A stretch of 64,000 bases of DNA from Trifolium pratense (Eukaryota; Streptophyta; Magnoliopsida; Fabales; Fabaceae). Location of the stretch: assembly GCF_020283565.1 (NCBI RefSeq), contig NC_060060.1, forward strand, positions 59,753,257-59,817,256, in the 5' to 3' direction. The notes below the pieces were generated by a model. It did no database searches. It was not told the origin of the DNA and saw nothing but the letters and a program-made list of their open reading frames with translations. This document shows, piece after piece, positions 1-12,741 of this stretch. Each line of letters begins with the position of its first letter. Position 1 is the first letter of the stretch. Position numbers and translations under genes: made by a program.

Positions 1-369
1 GCTTGGAATTAGTATTGGTTCTGTTTGGATTAATTGAGTTTATCCACCGATTTAAACACTAATGAGATTATTTGAGATAGCTTATGTAAACTTCTTATGA
101 CATGTTCATAAGCTCTTCAATTATATGAAAATAATGTGACTATTTTATTTTGTTAGTGAAATAGTTTATACATAAGCTTTTATATAATAAGTGTTTAATT
201 AAACTGTTTATTCAAACATGACATTGCATTAGAGAGATATAATAGCATTATAACACATTTACATAAGACAAAAATCTTCGCTGAGAGTTATCTTCATCAT
301 TTTGTTACTAGTACTCATGAATCAAACAACACATTCACTGGAGAAGAATTAGGGAGGAAATGATAGGAA
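1..369. other. AT-rich edge of the window, no gene seen
   Basis: No coding region recognised. The first 200 bases contain words such as TTTGGATTAATTGAG and CATAAGCTCTTC that resemble the PIF/Harbinger-type MITE seen complete at 47220-47440, so this may be a degenerate copy cut by the window edge. Confidence 0.4.
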
Positions 370-550
370 TCAGGTGAAGACAATCATGCATTCTTCACCA
401 TTGCAGTAGACTCTCCTAGAAAATGTCCATCCTTGGTTGAATGTGAATGTTTCCTTGTTCTTTTGAAAAAGCACTTTTGATTGAACATTTCTACCTGATC
501 CAACTTCCATTAAGAGATCATTAAAGAATTTTATACCAGAGCATACCAGT
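370..550 (-). pseudogene. possible terminal exon of an unidentified gene
   Basis: On the minus strand a good acceptor (polypyrimidine then CAG, about 551-553) is followed by an open stretch of about 60 codons ending in TGA at 370. It reads like real protein, with the segments SGIKFFNDLLMEVGSG, FTFNQGWTFSRRVYC and GEECMIVFT. I do not recognise the family and found no convincing upstream exon between 560 and 1240. It could be the last exon of a broken gene, or a chance open frame. Confidence 0.3.
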
Positions 551-619
551 ATCATCTGTATAAAGAATTATTAATACACTTTAGCGGTCATTCATAATAT
601 TACTGACCTGTAAAAACAT

Positions 620-760
620 GTTTGTGTAAACAATTGGTTGAATAAAAAACAAGCTTGTTTTTCAATTGGTTGAATCCTGATTATTTTGCATTTCGGTTGA
701 ATCACAGTTCAACCACAATTGATTCAACCAATTTTGATTTTTTACATTCATTTTCTTTTA
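620..760. repeat. cluster of GGTTGAATC/CAATTGGTTGAAT words with a short palindrome
   Basis: The word CAATTGGTTGAAT occurs twice on the plus strand around a palindrome centred on AAGCTT, and the complementary word ATTCAACCAATT follows near 725. This looks like a decayed fold-back element. The rest of 556-1244 shows no gene and probably includes the 3' untranslated region of the downstream TPR gene. Confidence 0.35.
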
Positions 761-1244
761 AACTTTTGTAAATATTTATTTATTTATTTGTCATCTGATT
801 CAACCAAGGTTTGTGCCGGATAAATCAATTGAACCATCACTCGGAAGTTTCATCAGTTTGATCTCCGGTCCTACTTTAACATTGTTATTTTATCTCTCAT
901 TCTAATTCGAGCCCCAACTCCGAACGTGAACAAAAAGAATGTCATTCAAGCGGGAATGAATCATCTCAAACAAAATTCTCTCATATCTCTCATGTATTAT
1001 CATTTTACCTATTGAGCCTTTTTACTTTCATTTTTTATATTAAAAAACCCATCTCATCTTTTTCCATTCAACTGTGAGATTGATAACATTAAGACATAAG
1101 AGATGAAAAATCGAGAGGATTCATTCTCCATTTAACCTCACAAAGAAACCATAATTGATAACACACATAAACATATGAACAAAATGCCTCATGCATGAAA
1201 ATGGGATAAAAATATCACAAACATTATATAACATATTTACAAAT

Positions 1245-4200
1245 TTAGTCATGGACCATCTGCTTATACTTCTTCCTAAGCAAAGATAACCTTCTCTGCA
1301 GAGGAAGCTTTTCACCTTTTCTCCCTAACTTATCTAAGTAGTATACAATTTTCTTTAGGGTAACTAAAACCTGCTCACTCTCATGTCCGAATCCTTTCTC
1401 TTGGATATTCAGGATCCTTCTAAGCATCTCCAGTAACTCACTATCATCTTTACCAAGTCTCATTTGAATAGACACTAAGCAGTCCAAAGCCTCTCCTGTC
1501 ATGCGTAATATACGATAAATGTCGGTTTCATAAGGAAGAAAAAAACCATACTACGCAAAATGCAACTAAATGGAAGTATCTGAATTCTGAACAATTGCGC
1601 TATCTAGTGTCATGTAAACTTGAGGCTGAACATGTTTTCAGTCAGGGGAGAGGAAATTTACCGACAGGAAGAGAATCTACTCCAAAAGCTTTTTCACGGA
1701 TGCGTAAAACCTCCAGGGCGAGCTTCTCTGCTTCTTCGTCTTTTTTTAAATGGTACAGTGTAACTGCTAGATGCAACATAGGGAAGCTGATGGATTGGTT
1801 ATCAGTTCCCTTATGCTTTATCATGATTTGCAAACTTCTTCTCAGCAAATGCTCAGCCTCCGCATAATTCTTTGACCGTGTGTATGAAGTCGCGAGATTT
1901 ATCATATGCGTTGCTAAGCTGGGATGCTCCTTTCCTTTGTACGTCTCTGTAATCAATAGGCACTCCTCTAATATCTCTCTGCCTTCTTGTCCTCTTTAAG
2001 TAAAACAATAGAAACCACCAATCACAATAAGTGTTTAGTTACATATACATCAAGTTTCAGTCAAATAGCTTAATACTTATCAGTACTTCTTAGAATCTTA
2101 TTCTTAGCGGTACAACAAAGTCATTAGGTTTTCTAAAGATATAAACAGTGCGTAAAAATTACTTAAAGTTGTCTGACTTTATTCTTAAATGCCAAAAGTA
2201 CTTAAATCTTTTGCTCTTACTACCAGGTTTATAAAGCTTACCTCCCAGAAGTATGGAGTAATTCGGCTAAATCTACCCTCATCTTTTCCATTATACTGTT
2301 GTCCGGTGACATGTAATTTGAATCCTTCATGACCTTAAGAGCACGTTTGATCAAATGAATCGCTTCATCTGACTTCCCTGCAAAATATATTTCACATCAA
2401 TATGTGCCTAAACTTGATGATAACACAAAAAAGAAAAGGAAATAAGAAATTGGAGCATGTACTTCAAACCCATTTAAAGAGAGAACAAAACATTGCTGCA
2501 GTAATTATGAAGTTACCTAGAGCACACTTCACTTGGGCTAGGGAACTCATAGCCATTCCAATTCTTCCATCATTTTCTCCATATACTTTGGTATATATGT
2601 TTAGAACCCTAGCGAAAAACAATAAATAAGAGTTAATATAGAAAAAAGCAGAGAGCCATTAGAGCAATAAATATGGAATGAGAAAACAAAATTAGGAAGT
2701 TTACCTCGTAAAATGACATTCTGCATCATTGACTCGTCCTTCTCTCAGTAAAAGATTTCCAAGACTAAGTAAAGGTACAACCAAATGCTTACTTTCAGCA
2801 CCTTTACTTGATTCCAAAAGAGTGATTACATGTTGGTATGTCTCTATTGCTTTTGTTGCTTTTCCAATAGAACCAAGAGATTTTGCCATACCCAAATAGG
2901 GTGTTACAAGAATAGTGCTATCCTTACCTAAAAGAAGAATTATATTTAGACTACCATAATTTTGAAAAATGGAACGCAACAATACACGGATCATTTCCTA
3001 TAGGTATCTATCCACTAGAGATGGAAAACTGTTTAAGTAGCCTCTAACTAGACACCCCCGACAGAAAAATGTCAAGAAAATAGCACCAATCTTTTGGTCA
3101 AACAGATAAGCAACTCAACATACCAACAATCATAATTGCAGGTAAATAATAATATATCAAAAATAAGACTAACATTACTAACGGAAAAAGTGCACTCACC
3201 GAAATTCTTCTCCACATTGTAGACAGCCCTTTGATACATGTCCACTGACTCTTCAAACTTGTTCAATGTCGCATACATACTTCCCATATGCATAAGTATT
3301 GAGTCTTGATGTGGTGCATCATCCTTTAAGGTATCAACAACTTCTTGCAACTGACCATTAAAGAAAATATATAAGTGCACATCATAGAGAACAAGTAATT
3401 ATTGCAACTATGAGTTTGGTAAGCATATACTAAGACAGATACAAAAGAAACTACTTCCATACAAGAGAGTCAAACATGCGATACTGATAGAAAGTTAGAA
3501 ACCACAGGTGGAAGCATTCAGTCTCGTACATGAAAATATGCTTGTTGGACTAGGATTGCAGATAATTTGACTGCATAAATTATTGGCGACCATTTATTCA
3601 TTCAAGGTTGACAAACCATTACAACTTTGTTTAACTCATAGTAGAAAATGAAATAAAATCAACAATTGACTCCTCCTTTATTCTCATTATAGAAAAGTAT
3701 GGTACTAATACCATACTGTAAATCTCTATTCTTGAGTATTTACTCTCGAAACAGTTAAAAAGGCATAGAATATTGATTACTATACCTATGATATGAAACC
3801 TCTACATGATATGAATTCAGAGAGTTGAAGTAATGGAAACCACGTTGACATGAGAAATCAAAATGACTGGAGAATATACAAGACGAGAGTTGAGAAAAAA
3901 AAATACCAAATTCAACATACAACCAACAGATTTCAAGTCTCCAACAGCCATGTAACCCAGAGCTAGTACATCTAAAATAGCAGCTTCCTCTATGCCTTTA
4001 GTGCCTGCATCAAGCCGCTCTTTCACTATTTCGTAATTTGCATTAAGCAGGTCTATGGCATCATTTTTCTTTCCCATCTTGATCATTTTTTTCACTTCAC
4101 CAAATAATTCTTCCAATTCTTTCTCATAGTTGCTGAATCTGTTGAATGTGGAATTTGCACAGTCAATGGACATTGTTAATTCAAGAATAAATTTTTTTAG

Positions 4201-5582
4201 GCATTAGAATCTAAGAGTCCTTCAAAATAACAATGACACAAAAATACTTTCTTCGTAGAAGATAAAAATCGTTAGGCATTAGAATCTAAGAGTCCTTCAA
4301 AATAAAACAGGCATAAATAATATCAGGAAGAAGTCGATATCATGTGAACCAATTTGCACCTCTGATTGTCATTAGGAGCTGAATAACCTGAATAAGCATC
4401 ACTTTGCGTTCCTGTCCCTCCAAGTTCCAACGACCTAGTGAAAGATCTTGAAATGCAGAATCGAGAAATGGTCCTAATAGGTATAATGTAAAGCTTTTCA
4501 TTGTAACTTTGCTTTTGATTACAAACCGAGAAGCATATTATTCTTTTGAACTCATGCACCGAGAGCACATGTGGAAGCTCTTTGCTCGTCCTAATATGGA
4601 ATAGATAACAAAATATATTAGACCAAGTCATCACAAATTATTGCAATCAAACACGTACATTAAAAAGTCAACACTCCCACCAGCTCTAATACAATAAGGA
4701 TAACCAGAAACAATTATCTGCAGTTACATATTAAACATGTCTCTTACCTAAAGACTTGCACCTAAACTATGCATTAGAGTACGGCCAAGTCTATGACTAT
4801 GGTGCACAAGTGAGACAAGTCTTTCACCATGCACAAACTTGTTTTCGCCATTGGGCCAATAAGTCTCACCATTGGATGAAATGATCCAATGGTGAAAAGT
4901 GAAAACAAGTATGTGCATGGTGAAAGACTTGTCTCACTTGTGCCTATTAGACAAATCCTTAGAATACTGGTGTTCAAATCCATCATACAATATATCAAAC
5001 CTATGAAGCACGGACACTCATTGGATTAGGTGTGTCCTGGTTCGACACCGACACTTATGATTATACTGAATTATGTCATTTTCTCAAATTATTATCGGTG
5101 TCGATTTGACGTGTCCGTGTTGTGTCAGTGTTTCATAGCCAAGAACAGACATAACATAAACTAAATTTCAAAAAAAAAAAAACAGGCATAAACTTAAATC
5201 AATAGAACCAACATTGGAACATAGTCTATTCAGAGATGGATTCCCACAATGATCATCTTCATTTCCACACATAGAACTAAATATTATGTCTTAATAATCT
5301 CATAAAATGACAATTAAGCTAGCTCAAAATTAAAAATTAAAAATTAAAAATAAAAATCCCTCACTGAAATTGCTACTTCAACTATGAAGAAATCATAAAA
5401 TGATTAATTGATATCAATGCAAAATGTTGAACACATAAATGCTTCATTTTAAAGTTGGGAATTGAGTTAAGCAAAGAATTAAAGAACCAAGTAAAAAAAC
5501 AATACGGAATTTAGAAAGACAACAGAAGGAACCTGAATCCAATGAAAGAGGGTGATGGAAGAAAACACGAAGAAGCTTCCAT
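1245..5582 (-). CDS. TPR-repeat protein, kinesin light chain / nephrocystin-3-like
   Basis: Nine coding exons, all GT-AG and in phase: 5533-5582, 4360-4590, 3928-4138, 3200-3350, 2705-2927, 2517-2608, 2242-2377, 1662-1993, 1245-1495. They sum to 1677 nt, or 558 aa plus TAA. The N-terminal ~95 residues are rich in Ser, Arg and Lys with no repeats (MEASSCFLPSPSFIGF...), which may be an organelle transit peptide; this is inference. From about residue 95 onward come helical TPR-type repeats in pairs of ~42 residues (for example KFEESVDMYQRAVYNVEKNFG, ATKAIETYQHVITLLESSK and YAEAEHLLRRSLQIMIKHKG). This is the kinesin-light-chain TPR pattern (A/G-x8-Y-x-AL-xI). Plant homologues include Arabidopsis At2g31240 (recalled). 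TPRs form superhelical scaffolds for protein partners; the partner is unknown. Intron 1 (4591-5532) carries two repeats. The start was chosen because exon 1 joins in phase to the open exon 2. Confidence 0.9.
4801..4948. mobile_element. fold-back MITE in intron 1 of the TPR gene
   Basis: Left arm TGCACAAGTGAGACAAGTCT... and right arm (reverse complement) match over roughly 45 bases (4803-4848 with 4903-4946), and a second short inverted pair sits in the centre (CACCATTGG / CCAATGGTG). The whole element can fold into one long hairpin. No coding capacity. Confidence 0.7.
5006..5145. repeat. dispersed GTGTC-rich repeat, copy 1
   Basis: Starts GAAGCACGGACACTCATTGG and ends GTGTCAGTGTTTCATAGC, with CACTTATGATTATACTGAAT in the middle. 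The same layout recurs at 22726, 36086 and 48027. It lies in intron 1 of the TPR gene. Family name not known to me. Confidence 0.7.
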
Positions 5583-5694
5583 AGTACACACAAAAACCTT
5601 GTCTTCGTCTTAGGATCAAAACCTTAGCTTAGTTCACATATAGAACAGAACAGAACAGAACAAAACACAGTTGCAGAGAGGATAAAGCGCGGCT

Positions 5695-6010
5695 TTGTGT
5701 TGTTGGATTTTTGAGTCGATCAAGGCCCGTCTCTTTTATTTTTTTTTCTTGGGCTTCTTCTCGGGTTTTCTTATTTCCAAAATGTTAATAACCCCTCACC
5801 ATTTTAAGATTCCCACCTCCCATTTTTTAAATTCCACAATTACCCCTATCTTCTTTATTGTTCTTATGGCAAAGCGGGCCGGGTCGTATTATACGGGTTG
5901 TTCTTATGTAATTATAGGGGAATCTTAAATGTGGAATTTTAAAAAATGTGCGCTACATTTACCCCTATAATATGTATCGATGGCAAAGCGGGTTGTGCGC
6001 TACATTTAAG
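5695..6010. repeat. 5' flank of the TPR gene with short internal repeats
   Basis: Immediately upstream of the TPR gene. ATGGCAAAGCGGG occurs at about 5867 and 5981, and GTGCGCTACATTTA at about 5949 and 5996. Part of the core promoter may be here, but no element can be assigned with confidence. Confidence 0.35.
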
Positions 6011-6064
6011 CCCGTCTAAAAGGGGGGTGTGGCAGGATGGACTAATTTAAGAGTCTGAGCTTAA

Positions 6065-6250
6065 AAACAGTGTTTTAAAAATCGGATAGGTCATCGAACC
6101 GATGAGGGCATTGGGTCATTGGTTGAACCACTGAGTCACTGGTCGAACCGCATGACAAACCGGATTAAATCAGAGTAAACTGGTAGAATGAATCGGTCTC
6201 TATAATAAAATTATATAGCTATTAAATCGGTCGAATCAGAGTTTTTTTAT
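6065..6250. repeat. degenerate transposon remnant (TTTTAAAAATCGG / GGTCGAACC type)
   Basis: Contains GTGTTTTAAAAATCGGATAGG followed by repeated TGGTTGAACC and GGTCGAACCG words, a composition typical of dispersed plant repeats. No coding capacity and no clean ends. Confidence 0.4.
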
Positions 6251-6264
6251 ATCATTAAGTCATA

Positions 6265-6412
6265 CTCCCTCTAGTCCTAATTATAAGAAAAAATTAACTT
6301 TTTATATACATTCAAAGTTTGATGTATCTAGACTATAATATAGACTAGATACATTAAAATTTCAATGTATCTAAAAAGTAAATATTCTGCTATAATTAGG
6401 ATCTAGGGGGAG
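6265..6412. mobile_element. Stowaway-like MITE (148 bp)
   Basis: Terminal inverted repeats CTCCCTCTAGTCCTAATTAT and the complement of ATAATTAGGATCTAGGGGGAG, flanked on both sides by TA (6263-6264 and 6413-6414). This is the target duplication and terminus of Tc1/mariner-type Stowaway elements. The interior is AT-rich and non-coding. Confidence 0.85.
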
Positions 6413-6881
6413 TATCATATATGTTAGTGTTTTTATTAAGTAATTTAATATAATTATTACTTATTTAATTAATGAATTTTATATTATTATTATTTAGATG
6501 ACACTTCGGTAGATTTTTTTTCTAAGGAAATACACTTTTGTAGATGATAAATAAAATAATACTACATTTTTTTATAAAAATTTTACTAGTACATCTTATC
6601 AACAAAAAGTAAACTTTCTATCATCCTCCACGATAAGATTGTAATGGGTGAAAATTTCTATCAAATTACTAGGGATTTTACTCATCCTCCACGATCCAAT
6701 TGTAATGGGTGAAAAGAAGAAACAAAGACAGAAGAGTGCCACGAGAAAATAAGATAAAGAAGTTGAAAGAGAAAATGAGAAAAGATGATAAAGTAATTTT
6801 GGTTATCTCCTAAATGTTTTTAGCAGTAACAATAGAATATAGAAGTTGAAAGAAGAGTGTTGTCACTATATGTTAGGGTTT

Positions 6882-7980
6882 GTTTGGTTCAAGAGAAATT
6901 CTTAGGTGAGTTCTTACCTTAAGCATTAATGATTAGGCATGACCAATTAAATCATTACAAATTTACAACTCATTAATATATTAAATAATTAAAAATAAAT
7001 AATAAAATATTAATGAAACTAAATGTTGACCAAATCTTAAAAATAGGGAAATAAAAAATCTCGAGCGCTAGATTGTTATTAACCATTGTATTCCCTCTGA
7101 TTTTCATGTGTTGTGCGCTCACCATCAAAACAAGTAGCAGTACTCAAGAGTCAAGACAAACAAGATCAAGACAATTTTATTTTTCACTATTCCTATATAT
7201 TTATGTTTAACTAGGTGAAGAATATTTTAATTTATTATATTTAGTATATTATTGTTCCACTATTTGCTACATATACTGCGTTTTACTAATTTTTATGTTG
7301 ATTTTAAGTTGCGATTATAGTTTGATACAAATTCATATACAAACTCTATTTCACGGTACTAAATTTTAATTTTATAGCTTATGGCTTATAGGTTTATATG
7401 ATAAAACATACTATATTTGGTAACATTATTTTCTCACGAACTTGTAATTTTTTACTAGGTACGTACATACACGTATTTTGATAAGTTAATTCAATTTGCT
7501 TATAGCTTATTAATTGTTCACCTAAATTCTTACTTGAAAATGATTAAATATATTTCTTTTTATCAAATCCAACAATTATAGTTTGAATAGCCCCTGAATT
7601 TCAAAAAAATATAAGACTCAAAAAGAAAAAATTATAGTTTTTCTTAAACGAAATATCAGTGTTTGAAACAAAAAATTATTAACTTCACATATGTTATTTC
7701 CTCTTCTTATTTTTCTTAGTGTTGGTGGTGATAACAGCACATACAAATTGGGAGGGAATATAAGTTGATAACAATCTGCCACAAAAAAAAATAAAAACTG
7801 GGACATGACTTTTTTTTTTCTTCCTATTTTTTTAGATTTGGTCCAGATTTGGTTTCATAAATACTTTATTAATTACTTTTAATTATTTAATATATTAATG
7901 AGTTGTAATGATTTAATTGGTCGTACCTAATCATTAATGCTTAGGTGAGGACTCACATAAGAATTTCTCCCTTTCCAAAC
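6882..7980. mobile_element. 1.1-kb element with ~130-bp terminal inverted repeats
   Basis: The left end (6882-7020: GTTTGGTTCAAGAGAAATTC...) matches the reverse complement of 7845-7980 over more than 120 bases with scattered mismatches, including AAGCATTAATGATTAGG and CATTAATATATTAAATAATT. The long arms suggest a Mutator-like or fold-back non-autonomous element. No transposase frame is visible inside and a target duplication is not clear. The interior is AT-rich with no gene. Confidence 0.75.
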
Positions 7981-7982
7981 TT

Positions 7983-8540
7983 ACTTCTTTCACAAGTCCT
8001 ATAAATAGGACGTGTTTTTCACCTTTTCAAATCACCAAAAAAACTCACCGAAAAATATTTCTCTCATTCATACTCTGTCTCTCTTATATTGCTAATACTC
8101 ATCACTCTCACTAATTCTACACTTGCTAAAATATTTTCTTGAGAGCTTTTTATACTATATAGTTTACTTTGTAATATTTGTATTTCAATTTGTTTTTTTG
8201 AACAAATGTGTTTCAATTTGTTATATCTACACAATTGGTGTAATCTTTCAATTCTTGTAATTTCTTTTGTATTAGGTGTGATCCCAAAGTTTTCAAGAGA
8301 GGTAATATCTCTTGCTTTTAGAGGCTCTTGCACAAGGGATGTGATATCCCATTGTTTGTGTTGAGAGTTCTCGGCTGTAAAGGTTCTAAGCTAATCCTGT
8401 TTTAAAAGCTTTATTCTTTTTAGTGAAATCTCAATGTGTTTTCCTTGGGACTGGAGTAGGCCCATAGTTAGTTTTTCGGCCGAACCAGGATAATTTTTTT
8501 GTGTCTTTTTCTACTCTTTCATCTCTTTATTTCCGACAAC
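7983..8540 (+). mobile_element. Ty1/copia LTR remnant
   Basis: Has a TATA-like CCTATAAATAGG near 8000 and a typical copia LTR 3' part: TTGGGACTGGAGTAGGCCCA, then GGCCGAACCAGGATAA near 8480. No primer-binding site or internal region follows, so it is a solo or truncated LTR abutting the inverted-repeat element to its left. Confidence 0.6.
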
Positions 8541-9140
8541 TTATTTTCTTTTGTCTTTATCTTTCTGCTCTTTTAATTATTGCATTGTATCTTATTTACA
8601 CTTAAATTATTTATGATCAAAACAAAAACAAAAAATAATAAATTTAAAGTGCTTTTTAATTAATTTTTAATCACTCAATAGCAAGACTTTGCAAGCGGCG
8701 GTTGCAAACCTAGGAAACCTCCTTGCGGTGACAATGGTTTTAAACAGTGTTCAACCAGTGATTTCAGGCATGAATTTGTTACCATTTTCATTCGAAGACT
8801 CATGGTGGATTTTTTTTTTCTTCTTATCCTTAACCTTTCTCCTGTGATAGAACTAGCTTATTGTGTTGCAGGGCTCGGGCTAGTGAGAAAATGATTTATA
8901 GCATAAAATAATGTTAAGAATTTCTGCTAGAAACTAGCAGTGTTGTTCCCTATTCATTATATATGTTTAATTTTGATAAAATATGGCAAGGTATATATAA
9001 GCTGTTTCTTTATCAATTGGAAACCAAAGACAAACAAAGCATCAGGAAGAATATAATAAGAAAAGTGAGGACGATAATCACTCCAAATCTTATGTAAATC
9101 ATTTAAATAAGCTCCTTGTTTGGCTAACCAATCAACACCT
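8541..9140. other. intergenic, nothing recognised
   Basis: AT-rich sequence with no gene or clear repeat seen. Confidence 0.4.
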
Positions 9141-9608
9141 TCATTTTCTTCTTCTTAAAAGTGTGTTGAAAAACAATAGGTCAAAGGTCCATCTTGGTAT
9201 CTTTAAAGGTGAGCCATATGAGGAGTATAGGGATGATGGCATGGTGCATGATGCACCATTTTTTATGAGGTTAAGGCAGTCAAGGAATCTGAAGATACTC
9301 TTCTTTATGCAAAGCATCTCAAGCATGAGATAGGCCATTGAGATAGCAAGTACCTCGCGGCAACAAGATTGGTAGCAATTCCGAGAGAAGTCCAAAATCT
9401 ATTCATTATGATTCTGAAGCAACCCTCCAAAACCTGCACTGTTCAAATTGCCAAAAGTACTATCATGAATATCGACTTTGATCACACCATTGATAGGGGG
9501 ATGCCGAGTGAGCCCCCTAAAGTGAGAGGAATGAGCACCATGACCAAAGTGTGAAATGTTATAATTGTGAGATGTGACAACGTATAACTCTGAGAATATC
9601 AGTATCAC
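9141..9608 (-). pseudogene. LINE-type RNase H domain relic
   Basis: Two adjacent minus-strand frames hold pieces of an RNase H domain of the non-LTR retrotransposon type: KVDIHDSTFGNLNSAGFGGL then RNCYQSCCREVLAISMAYLM in another frame. The order matches the family (substrate strand, FGGL, then the E-L-L-A-I helix). The frame change and stops show it is dead. Confidence 0.6.
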
Positions 9609-10016
9609 AAATATAATTGATTGATTCTTCCCCTAAAAGCAAGATGATTCACAAAAATCTGAAGTTTATTTCTAGGAACAGAAACTCCATCCATAGATAC
9701 AAGACCCTGCAAGTTCATCAGATGCTAAGAGGAGCAAATAAATAGCAATTCAACTATGTTTTAGATTTAAAAATATTGAACACTAATTGATGCAAGTTAT
9801 ACTGATACTAATGAGATGACCAGTGAACCAATTCACACATCATCAATTTTTCAAAGTAGATTGTGTTATTAAGCAATTCAAATGACATAACCCCCTTAAA
9901 TTGAGAAAAGGAAAAGGATATCAGAAATCTAAAAACATCAAAGAAGTTGAGCAAAATCTATATATATAAAATAAAAGTAGTATAACAAAAATAATAAAAG
10001 ATTAAGAGTTTAATGA

Positions 10017-10196
10017 AAATACATCATCAGTGTAAAATATTTTTACACTGACATCCAATAAGAAATCACTAGCTAGTCTTTCATGTCATCCAATTAGTTT
10101 CAAAATAATCATACAAGAGTGAGCGATGTGGTAAATTGTTGGATTTTTATTGGATGTCTATGTAAAATTGTTTTACATTGGCCGTATATATCATTT
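10017..10196. mobile_element. fold-back MITE with internal palindrome
   Basis: Left end CAGTGTAAAATATTTTTACACTG is itself palindromic and is followed by ACATCCAATAAG. The right end is the inverted counterpart (TTATTGGATGT...TGTAAAATTGTTTTACATTG). About 180 bp, non-coding, a common legume MITE type. Confidence 0.75.
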
Positions 10197-10199
10197 AAA

Positions 10200-11120
10200 T
10201 CCAAAGATTAATACACATCAAATAATATTAATTTTCATGTTGTTGAAAAAATCCACACATAAAAGAAAATACCATACAATATAAAGAATTACCAAACTAA
10301 TCTAACTTAATAAATTGACACATGTGCAAAAATGAGATAATTTTGTCAAAATAACTCGACTATATCTAGATCTACTCTTTTTAGTTCACTGGACAAAAAA
10401 ACATTATTTTTATTTGAATTTTCCTCAATTTTATTAACAAACAACATTTTTCTCTTATGTAACCGAAAACAACATTTTTCTCACTCAATTTTACTATATA
10501 TATTTTCTTCTATCTGAAAAATACAAGAGTAGTGTATTGATTAATATTTAATATAATATGATAATAAAAGGGGATAAATGTTTGTCGTCGATATCTAAAA
10601 TATATGTTATGAGACAAGTGTTGATTTAATAAATTCTACAATAAATAACTCAATAGTAGAATATAGTGGATGAGCCACTGTATTACGATAATACACTGAT
10701 GATAATCGAGTTTGAATCCAATGATGATAAATTTAATTGGGAATTAATTTACACATCATGGAGGTGTTGTCACTTGAATCTGTATAATAAAATCATAAGA
10801 TGTGAACATGCATGAACCTTTAGACACAAACAGTACACACATTCGTCAACTTTTTCTCATCCACTCCAAACCCTCAAACCCCCGTATTTTTTGGCGAAAT
10901 CTTGTTTCAGACACACAATTCAAGTATCAAGGGAATCCATAGACATCACATTGAGTTGAATGCAAATGTAATGTTACTTTAAAATCTTCCCCATTCCTTA
11001 ACATTTTCGTTTCTTTTACGTCAAAATATCTGTACAGGTCAGGTTCACGCGTTAACTTGCAAACCATATTGAAATTCGGAAGTGTTTGCTAGTTATGGTG
11101 CGAACCACACTGATACTAAA
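10200..11120. other. intergenic, no gene seen
   Basis: AT-rich sequence. I see no gene, RNA or clear element apart from short A/T tracts. Confidence 0.4.
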
Positions 11121-11159
11121 AATTGTTTTACTTTTTTTTAAAAATTGTTTCACTTATGG

Positions 11160-11721
11160 TAGATGCAAAACCAAGCAAAAAAACCTAAACCTAAGGTTGA
11201 TGTGAAGTCAAACAAACAACCTAAGGTCGATGTGAAGCCAATCAAAGAAACAAAGATTTTGCTCCTAAATTTGATTTGCGCGTACATTTTACGACTGAGA
11301 GAAAGTTTACTACACAAGATTAGATGATCGTTGGGTTCATGATGAAGCACACAAGTTAGATTTTGTGGTTGTTGTTGCAAAATATGATAACTGGGAGAAA
11401 AATCGAAAAGTGTTTGTTGTGTTGGTGTCAAAGAGGTGGTGAGTATAGGAAATACGCGCTCAACAACAAAAGATACAAGCTCAACAACAAAAGAGTGAAG
11501 ATGTGTCTAACGACATTCTGGTTGCAGTTAAAAGGCTTATGGAGCTCAACGACAATAACAATATGAACAATGATGCTAAGAGGGGAAGGGGGAGAAAATC
11601 TCATGTGAAGATGTTGATGGAAGACCAGATAAATAAAAAAATCAACGGGATTTTAAGACCCAAGAAGATGAAGAAATATGGTCTCTTGCAGAGATATTTA
11701 TGGGGTGACAATGCGCATTGA
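11160..11721 (+). pseudogene. unidentified repeat-borne reading frame, copy A
   Basis: From about 11440 a plus-strand frame reads through AQQQKIQAQQQKSEDVSNDILV, then a Asn-rich run, a basic run (KRGRGRKSHVKMLMEDQINKK) and ends with PKKMKKYGLLQRYLWGDNAH at 11721. The last ~300 bases are homologous to 15700-16022 in inverted orientation, so this belongs to a dispersed element. Two short GTTGATGTGAAG repeats precede it at 11196 and 11226. Function unknown; possibly a transposon-derived DNA-binding or gag-like protein. Confidence 0.4.
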
Positions 11722-12735
11722 TCCTTAATATTAATAATTCACATGAATCTTATTAGTACATGCTGAAAACAATGAATCTACCAAATGACAATCACATAAT
11801 TAAAGATGGGCAATTATGAAGATAGATCTGGAAAAATAGTACTTTGAATGCAACAACTATTGTCATACTTCGCACATTCTTATCGATATATGTAATTTCA
11901 ATAAAAAATAAAAATGTACCAATTGTATAAATTATCCTTCATGACTAAATTGTTGTTCATTGAAAATAACAAAAAATTAATTATTTTTTTTTGGTTACAA
12001 CAAAAAGTTAACTTTAGAATTTTGGATAGTTTCCAAGAACTCGTCCAAAACCCTAATCTCTCGAATTCCTTCTAAAATTGCTCTCACACTTGGATGGAGT
12101 TCGTCTTAACTATTATCTTAATTTCTTGCATTATTGAAAATTAATTCTTTGATTCTCTGTACTTGCCACTACGCTATGAGAATTTATAACAAATTTAATT
12201 GCATACTTCCTTTATAGGCATTTCACTGTTATAATTTTTTACTCATTCCAAGACTTTTTTTTTTGGTCAAGATTCTATTCCAAGACTTATTAAAAACTAC
12301 TACTTTTACTCAATGAAACATATTAATTACCAACCATTTAAACTTTTCAAAAAACTTGCAAATTTGTGGCATCGTGTAACATTAATTAAATACTTTTTCA
12401 ACTCTTCATGCAACTTTTGAAAACCACTTCTAATCTTATTATGGTTTTCTGCGCGACTGCAGTTTATGTGCCCCCGAAAATTTCATTTTCCCCACTATAA
12501 ACTCAACAAATTTCAAGATTTCTCAATAATGATAGTACTTTGATTTCCAAGGGAGCAACATTATTGCACATTATGAATTTTAGTATTTTATTTGTACGTA
12601 TTTCAATAATACAATTTTTCACTCATTCTAATGCTTAGGTTTTCAAGACTTATGAAACCCTACTTTTCCTACTCAATGAAAAACATTAATTATCAGTCTT
12701 TCGAACTTCACAATAAAACAGTGATATCATAGCAC
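11722..12735. other. intergenic, no gene seen
   Basis: AT-rich. TTCCAAGACTTAT-type words recur near 12250, 12640 and 13690, suggesting several decayed copies of one repeat with the same flanking words (ATGAAACATATTAATTAC). No coding sequence. Confidence 0.4.
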
Positions 12736-12741
12736 GGATTA

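Noticed and set aside
5695..5928. 77-codon plus-strand frame upstream of the TPR gene
   Set aside because: Phe-rich, lies over the TPR promoter and internal repeats, with no homology.
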